From Thermoplasmata archaeon (GTDB lineage: Archaea > Thermoplasmatota > Thermoplasmata > SG8-5 > JAGLSY01), in assembly GCA_023137005.1 (NCBI GenBank), contig JAGLQE010000340.1, positions 1-11,487 on the forward strand: a stretch of 11,487 nucleotides of DNA, read 5' to 3'. A program made the position numbers and the translations under genes. The notes below the pieces were generated by a model. The model was not told where the DNA came from and did no database searches. It saw only the letters and a program-made list of their open reading frames with translations. Below are positions 7,263 through 11,487 of the stretch, one piece after another (positions within the stretch are counted from its first letter, which is position 1; every line of letters starts with the position of its first letter).

Positions 7263-10200
7263 TTAATCTAACTCTTCAGGTTCAGGTGTTTCCTCTGGAG
7301 GCTGCGTTTCCTCCGGAACCTCAGGCTTCCCTCGTATCCGCATGAACAAAAATGCACCAACAATTCCTACAACAATTAGGATTATGACAATCCACAGATA
7401 GTCGGAGCCGCCGCCAGGGTCATTGGGGTCGTCAACGATCTCGCCAACATCTGGGTTAAGGGGTTCAGAATCTATGTCATCGGGAACTCCGTCATTGTCA
7501 TCATCGGTGTCAGCATTGTTGCCGATGCCATCAAGATCGGTGTCGAGGGATTCCAGAGGGTCTAATGGGAATACATCCTCCGAATCATCTACACCATCAC
7601 CGTCATCATCAGAATCTGCATTGTTCCCCAGCCCATCATTGTCGGTGTCTGTGTCTTCATCAGGATTGAATGGGAAATCGTCATGGATGTCCCAAACATG
7701 GTCATTGTCATCATCAGGGTCTGTTATATCGGGTATACCATCGCCGTCGAAGTCTGAAGGTAGGGCTGCTACATATACATTCATTGTGTCGTTATTCGTA
7801 TTGCTCGCTTCATCAATTACGGTTAGCGTCACTGTGTAGGTACCAGCGGTGGTGAAATTGTAGCTCGGTGAAACTCCATAAAGGAGCACCATGGCCCCCA
7901 CTTTCGTGAAAGTCCATGTATAATTCACAATGCCAAGATTATCTGTAGATCCTGAACCATTGAAGGTTACGATCGTGCCTTCCTCAGTGTATTGATCAGG
8001 CCCAGCATCAGAGACTGGAGCTACCAAATCAGTGACTGTTGGATCGAATGGATCAGAATCATCAGCATCCGGTACTCCATCATTATCGTCATCAGGGTCG
8101 GTATCATCAGGTATTCCATCTCCGTCGTTATCGTGCCAGGTCGTGAAGAACCAATTGTAATCAGAAGACATTTGGTTGCCAGCCAGGTCACTTGCGGATT
8201 TGTTAAACAAAACCGTGTAGGTCGTATTCTGCGTTAAATTAGATGAAGGGATCATTTCCAAGGTTTTATTGTTATTACTCCACACAAATGTCGGGTTTAG
8301 AGAAGTTGGTGTAATTGAGCCAGCACTTATTGCATTTGTTATGTTCATCGGCTCACTGAAGGTTACTGAGATAGAGGCATTGACAGGCACTCCCGTGGCA
8401 TTTAGTAACGGCAAGGATGATACAACATAAGGTGCTACTCCATCAGCATATTGACACATTGCCTCTGCTGCAAATGTCTTGTTCTCATCAATATCGGCCT
8501 TGTCTCTGGCCAAGGACATGAACTCGTAATAGCCTTCTCCATCCGGGAAATCAAAGGTCCAATTCCAGGGGGAGCTGTAATCATAAGTGAAATTGGTCCA
8601 AGAGCCCCAGGTTGAGTTATCGAGGCTGAATCTGTACAAAAGATTTACCCACTTTATGCCAAACCCAGAATCTGTGGCAGTGCTGTTGACATCAAGGGGT
8701 GAATATCCTTGTAAATAATTAGAAATCGGATCAACGCAAGAGGTAGGTGGCGAAGTGTCTGATGGAACTGGAGATGGAGACATTAGAGGATAATTGTCCT
8801 GGGCTCCTGCATTTCCATCGAAGTTCGTATACGGCGTGTCGCCGATGCCATCACTGTCTGCATCTATGCCACTATAATCTGACCAGTAATTTCCTCCTGA
8901 TGGGTAGCCACTATCCCATGAATTCACCCCATTATCATCTGTGGCCTGGTAATAGCTGTTGACTATGTTGTTGTGGTAGACCGAATTATTGTTTGAAGAT
9001 GTGAGGACGATGCCATACCAGTTGTTAAGGGCGGTGTTATTTGTCAGTGTGTTGTAGTAGCAACGAGCGATGAGGAAGCCATAGTGGTTGCCTGAGACCA
9101 TATTGTTTATAAGCGTATTGTTGTTACATGAAGGCGCTAAAACCCATAAAGGCGTTAGGTGGAAGCCATACCAATTGTTAATAGCGGTGTTGTTCGTAAG
9201 GGTATTGTTGTTGCATCCAAAATAAAGGTAGATGCCATTAGAATTGTCAATCACTGTGTTATTGGAAATGGTGTTGTTGCTTGAATCGGAGAGGATTATG
9301 CCGTCATCACTATTATCAGAGACTACGTTGTTAGAAATAATGTTGTTATTGCCGTTAGAAATACCTATACCATCGTAGCCGTTGTTAGAGCCATTGTTAC
9401 CTGCAATAGTGATATTATTGCTGAAAGTTATGGCTATGCCAGAATAATAGTTGTTACAGAATATGTTGTTAATAATTGTGATGTCACTTGAATAAGACAG
9501 GTGAATGCCATAATTACTGTTATTAGAAGCAATGTTGGAAGAAATGGTGTTATTACTTGAATAAGAATGGTAAATACCAGAGAGGGTACAATTGCCGATA
9601 ATATTGTTGGATGAGAAGCCAAGTATTATCCCATAAGAAGCATTGGTGATAATCCGATTCTCAATTACTATGCCGGTACAATTTACGAGTATGACTTGAC
9701 CCACTCCTGCAGGCACAATGCTGCCTGTTTGGTTTTTACAATAGAAAATTGGCTTGCCATTCACGGTGTTAGATGAGTCGATTGTGTGGGTGTCCCAATG
9801 TGTCTGGCTATTTCCTCCAAATGTTACTCCATTGTTCTGCATCATGTTGCCAGTTAGTGTGTTGCCAATAGAATTACCTATGCCGATGCCGGAACGAGGG
9901 TTGTTGGCAAGGGTATTGTTACTAAGGGTGTTGTAGTTGCTGTTAGATATCGATATACCTGAACCTTGGTTGTTGGAAGCAGTGTTGTTAAAAAGATTAT
10001 TATAGCCGCTATATCTGATATAGATACCGCCATAGAGATTGTTAAAGATGGTATTGTTGAATAGGATATTATAGTTGGAATTATCGAGTATGATTCCATA
10101 AGAGCTATTCGAAACAGAATTGTTGGTAATCATTCCATTACCCACATTTTTCATAAGCAGGCCACAACCATAGAAATATGGTGAGTAACCCACACCACTC

Positions 10201-11117
10201 GCCTTTTGCAAATTGCAGTCTCTCACAATAAAGTGATCAGTTGTATTTCCAATATAGATGCCATACCCATAGCCAGTACCATCAATGTCACGCCCCTCGA
10301 TTATCCAGGGATTCCAAATAGTGCCGTTACCTGTATCCCAGTTGACCACGCCATGGGAGGCGTCGAATTCTGCATTTGAATTGATGCTGATAGGCGCATT
10401 AATGGGAAGAATCTTATACGTGAATGGGTAGTTGTCCTGGGCACCCATCCCTCCCCCGATATTGGTATAGGGAGTTTCACCGATGCCGTCCCTATTCGTA
10501 TCCGTACCACCATAATCTGACCAGTAATTTCCTCCTGATGGGTAGCCATTATCCCAGATATTGTTGCCTGTATCGTCCAAGGCTTGGAGCATATTGTTCA
10601 TCAAATTGTTATGATATATCATGTTATTATCGGATGTGACCATGCTAATGCCGATATCACTGTTATCTTCTATAGTGTTGTTTGATATTGTGTTGTTATT
10701 GGAAGATACAACCTGGAAGCCACGATAATTATCAGATACTGTGTTGTTTATTATTGTGTTGTTATTGGAGATTAACAAATAGAAGCCAGCTATGCTCGCT
10801 TCACGCAAATGACAGTCCTTCACCACAAAATGATCCATAGTATTTTCGATGTCGATACAATAATTAAATCCGGTTCCATCAATCTCCCATCCCTCAATAA
10901 TCCAAGGATTCCCAGCACTGCCATCGCCAGCAGACACGCCGTTTATTCCAATCCCAAAATCTGCATCGGAAGTTATCTCTATTGGAGCATGAACTGTATA
11001 TGCCAGCTCATCCTGCTCCATAATCTTGCCCTCGGCCTCCTCATCAATACCAAACAACACGAAGCTCGTGCTGAACACTAACATAATACACAGCAATATT
11101 GTGGTGATCCTTCTCAT
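7263..11117 (-). CDS. large cell-surface protein: two NosD-like beta-helix modules, Ig-like, SbsA-Ig, PKD, Asp-rich repeats, C-terminal anchor
   Basis: Predicted surface protein of 1284 residues, ligand or substrate unknown. In order: signal peptide about 1-23; module 1 (44-236) and module 2 (241-784), each a right-handed parallel beta-helix of short repeats such as NNTISNNT; an Ig-like region (785-892, with YRFSLDNSTWGSWTNF); an SbsA-type Ig-like domain (893-993); Asp-rich thrombospondin-3-like repeats (996-1026 and 1121-1223, DNDGDGIPDDTDPDDDNDG type) likely to bind calcium; a PKD domain between them (1033-1118, APVSDAGPDQY to YTVTLTVIDEASN); a membrane helix about 1240-1259; and an acidic Pro/Glu tail. 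Topology should be outside-facing with a C-terminal anchor. Dozens of N-X-S/T sequons suggest heavy N-glycosylation. I chose ATG 11117 because AGGTGG is 5 bases upstream; GTG 11126 overlaps that site. No protease, glycosidase or other catalytic motif is evident, so an adhesin, sheath or polysaccharide-binding role is only a guess. Confidence 0.9.
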   Translation of the reverse strand: MRRITTILLCIMLVFSTSFVLFGIDEEAEGKIMEQDELAYTVHAPIEITSDADFGIGINGVSAGDGSAGNPWIIEGWEIDGTGFNYCIDIENTMDHFVVKDCHLREASIAGFYLLISNNNTIINNTVSDNYRGFQVVSSNNNTISNNTIEDNSDIGISMVTSDNNMIYHNNLMNNMLQALDDTGNNIWDNGYPSGGNYWSDYGGTDTNRDGIGETPYTNIGGGMGAQDNYPFTYKILPINAPISINSNAEFDASHGVVNWDTGNGTIWNPWIIEGRDIDGTGYGYGIYIGNTTDHFIVRDCNLQKASGVGYSPYFYGCGLLMKNVGNGMITNNSVSNSSYGIILDNSNYNILFNNTIFNNLYGGIYIRYSGYNNLFNNTASNNQGSGISISNSNYNTLSNNTLANNPRSGIGIGNSIGNTLTGNMMQNNGVTFGGNSQTHWDTHTIDSSNTVNGKPIFYCKNQTGSIVPAGVGQVILVNCTGIVIENRIITNASYGIILGFSSNNIIGNCTLSGIYHSYSSNNTISSNIASNNSNYGIHLSYSSDITIINNIFCNNYYSGIAITFSNNITIAGNNGSNNGYDGIGISNGNNNIISNNVVSDNSDDGIILSDSSNNTISNNTVIDNSNGIYLYFGCNNNTLTNNTAINNWYGFHLTPLWVLAPSCNNNTLINNMVSGNHYGFLIARCYYNTLTNNTALNNWYGIVLTSSNNNSVYHNNIVNSYYQATDDNGVNSWDSGYPSGGNYWSDYSGIDADSDGIGDTPYTNFDGNAGAQDNYPLMSPSPVPSDTSPPTSCVDPISNYLQGYSPLDVNSTATDSGFGIKWVNLLYRFSLDNSTWGSWTNFTYDYSSPWNWTFDFPDGEGYYEFMSLARDKADIDENKTFAAEAMCQYADGVAPYVVSSLPLLNATGVPVNASISVTFSEPMNITNAISAGSITPTSLNPTFVWSNNNKTLEMIPSSNLTQNTTYTVLFNKSASDLAGNQMSSDYNWFFTTWHDNDGDGIPDDTDPDDDNDGVPDADDSDPFDPTVTDLVAPVSDAGPDQYTEEGTIVTFNGSGSTDNLGIVNYTWTFTKVGAMVLLYGVSPSYNFTTAGTYTVTLTVIDEASNTNNDTMNVYVAALPSDFDGDGIPDITDPDDDNDHVWDIHDDFPFNPDEDTDTDNDGLGNNADSDDDGDGVDDSEDVFPLDPLESLDTDLDGIGNNADTDDDNDGVPDDIDSEPLNPDVGEIVDDPNDPGGGSDYLWIVIILIVVGIVGAFLFMRIRGKPEVPEETQPPEETPEPEELD
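8874..8918. repeat. direct repeat copy within surface gene (tail of module 2)
   Basis: This 45-base stretch matches 10512-10556 at 44 of 45 positions (only 8911/10549 differ). It encodes the WD-GYPSGGNYWSDY tail motif around residue 737. Much lower similarity in the surrounding repeats suggests the motif is conserved by selection or kept alike by gene conversion. Confidence 0.9.
10512..10556. repeat. direct repeat copy within surface gene (tail of module 1)
   Basis: Partner of 8874-8918. It encodes the same WDNGYPSGGNYWSDY motif around residue 191, at the end of the first beta-helix module. The copies are 1638 bases apart in the same orientation and reading frame, so recombination between them would remove 546 residues without a frameshift. 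Confidence 0.9.
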
Positions 11118-11122
11118 CTCTT

Positions 11123-11128
11123 CCACCT
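11123..11128 (-). promoter_or_regulatory. ribosome binding site deciding the surface gene start
   Basis: AGGTGG on the minus strand, 5 bases before ATG 11117. The alternative in-frame GTG at 11126 lies within this site and so is unlikely to be the start. Confidence 0.75.
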
Positions 11129-11134
11129 TTGCTG

Positions 11135-11149
11135 GTAATCACAGATTAC
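11135..11149. promoter_or_regulatory. 15-bp palindrome between TATA-like box and surface gene start
   Basis: GTAATC and GATTAC are perfect inverted arms around ACA. The site lies just downstream of the TATA-like box and 18 bases before the start codon, where a bound protein would block transcription initiation. No regulator family can be named. Confidence 0.4.
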
Positions 11150-11150
11150 A

Positions 11151-11157
11151 CATAAAA
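11151..11157 (-). promoter_or_regulatory. candidate TATA-like box of surface gene
   Basis: Reads TTTTATG on the minus strand. Spacing of about 25 bases predicts a start near 11129, right before the AGGTGG ribosome site, so the leader would be very short. The match to a TATA box is moderate. Confidence 0.35.
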
Positions 11158-11253
11158 CACTTTTGATGAACAACCTCGTTTTGTTTTCAATCTACTGTAA
11201 TCCGGTAGATAACAAGGGAAAAAATATTAGGGCTCCTGCCAGATCGAAATCAA

Positions 11254-11278
11254 CTCTTCTCAAAATAGGTCTCGATTA
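11254..11278. repeat. 25-bp perfect direct repeat, copy 1
   Basis: Begins CTCTTCTCAAAATAGG and is identical over 25 bases to 11463-11487. Sequence before the two copies differs at the adjoining base. This copy is followed by TCTTTTT and then the stem-forming region. Confidence 0.9.
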
Positions 11279-11295
11279 TCTTTTTCTGGCCCCGC

Positions 11296-11355
11296 CGGGA
11301 GCCTTTTCTTTTATTGATTTCTGCGCTGGCCAGGCTCCAAAAGAAAAGGTTCCCG
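11296..11355 (+). repeat. 17-bp inverted repeat able to form a long stem-loop
   Basis: Arms 11296-11312 (CGGGAGCCTTTTCTTTT) and 11339-11355 (AAAAGAAAAGGTTCCCG) pair at 16 of 17 positions with a 26-base loop. The one mismatch is a G-U pair in plus-strand RNA but A-C in minus-strand RNA, which hints that the plus strand is the structured transcript. A competing pairing GGAGCC (11298) with GGCTCC (11333) also exists. The function could be a small RNA, a terminator or the remnant of an inverted-repeat element. Confidence 0.6.
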
Positions 11356-11462
11356 ATCCAAAAAGAAAACTCGCCTGACATGCTCGAAATCAACACCCAG
11401 CTTAACAAAACTCAAGAGTACATATATCAGCAATTAGAACTCAAGAAACTCTATTGATCTAG

Positions 11463-11487
11463 CTCTTCTCAAAATAGGTCTCGATTA
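11463..11487. repeat. 25-bp perfect direct repeat, copy 2 (runs to window end)
   Basis: Same orientation as copy 1 and offset by 209 bases. The match is still perfect at the last base of the window, so the true repeat may be longer, and a 209-base tandem unit is possible. Confidence 0.9.

Larger units (their letters stand above)
11118..11487. other. non-coding, repeat-rich region upstream of surface gene
   Basis: About 370 bases with no convincing gene. The part next to the surface gene holds its ribosome site, TATA-like box and a palindrome. The remainder holds the stem-forming inverted repeat at 11296-11355, two copies of a 25-base direct repeat, and two copies of the 11-mer TCGAAATCAAC at 11244 and 11384. 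Open frames exist (11163-11378, and 11380-11457 for 25 residues), but neither has a Shine-Dalgarno or a recognisable product. Confidence 0.7.

Noticed and set aside
7423..7839. Ser-rich open frame of 138 codons on the plus strand
   Set aside because: It is the mirror of the Asp-rich repeats of the surface gene: GAC/GAT runs give TCN/ATC codons on the other strand. No ribosome site or family resemblance.
8930..10760. DNA-level short repeats (GTTGTTATT-like) as a microsatellite or regulatory array
   Set aside because: They are explained by the coding of NNT/NNN motifs in each beta-helix coil.
11241..11260. tRNA T-arm-like GATCGAAATCAAC
   Set aside because: No matching acceptor, D or anticodon arms could be built around it or around its second copy at 11384.
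11163..11378. 71-codon open frame on the plus strand upstream of the surface gene
   Set aside because: No Shine-Dalgarno, it crosses the inverted repeat and direct repeat, and its product resembles no known family.
11254..11487. CRISPR array
   Set aside because: Only two copies of the repeat, 184 bases between them, and no cas genes nearby.

Overview
The window comes from an archaeon, most likely a euryarchaeon of the Thermoplasmata type or a relative. The evidence is a rotary ATP synthase of the A-type in the euryarchaeal gene order H-I-K-E-C-F-A, an archaeal-style RsmA/KsgA, AT-rich TATA-like promoters, GGAGG/GGTGA Shine-Dalgarno sites, and a long Asn-rich parallel beta-helix surface protein with Ig-like, PKD and Asp-rich calcium-repeat domains and a C-terminal membrane anchor. 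There is no rRNA here to settle the lineage, so the class-level placement is an inference.

Region 1 (1-6142, minus strand) is an A1Ao ATP synthase operon read from right to left: atpH, atpI, atpK, atpE, atpC, atpF and atpA. The left window edge cuts atpA after about 501 codons. atpB and atpD are expected beyond the edge but are not visible. Genes are tightly packed, with overlaps of 11 and 4 bases and gaps of 4 to 14 bases, so one transcript and translational coupling are likely. H and E form the peripheral stalk, I and K the membrane ion path, C and F the central rotor stalk, and A the catalytic subunit. Two sequence details stand out. The c subunit has a second carboxylate, E64, at the usual Gln ion-ligand position. 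The catalytic P-loop reads GGFGTGKT rather than the common archaeal GPFGSGKT.

Region 2 (6143-6449) is an AT-rich divergent promoter region between atpH and ksgA. It has TATA-like boxes for both directions and two palindromes that could bind regulators.

Region 3 (6450-7259, plus strand) is rsmA/ksgA, the 16S rRNA dimethyladenosine methyltransferase.

Region 4 (7263-11117, minus strand) is one gene for a surface protein of about 1284 residues, converging on ksgA with only 3 bases between the stops. It has a signal peptide, two tandem NosD-like beta-helix modules of very different size that share head and tail motifs, an Ig-like region, an SbsA-type Ig-like domain, a PKD domain flanked by Asp-rich thrombospondin-3-like repeats, a transmembrane helix and a short acidic tail.

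Region 5 (11118-11487) has no convincing gene. It holds the surface-gene promoter with an overlapping palindrome, a strong 17-bp stem-forming inverted repeat, and a 25-bp perfect direct repeat whose second copy runs off the window.

I see no defence system, mobile-element gene, CRISPR array, tRNA or rRNA. The most unusual items are the c-subunit ion site, the duplicated surface protein and the repeat-rich right-hand end.
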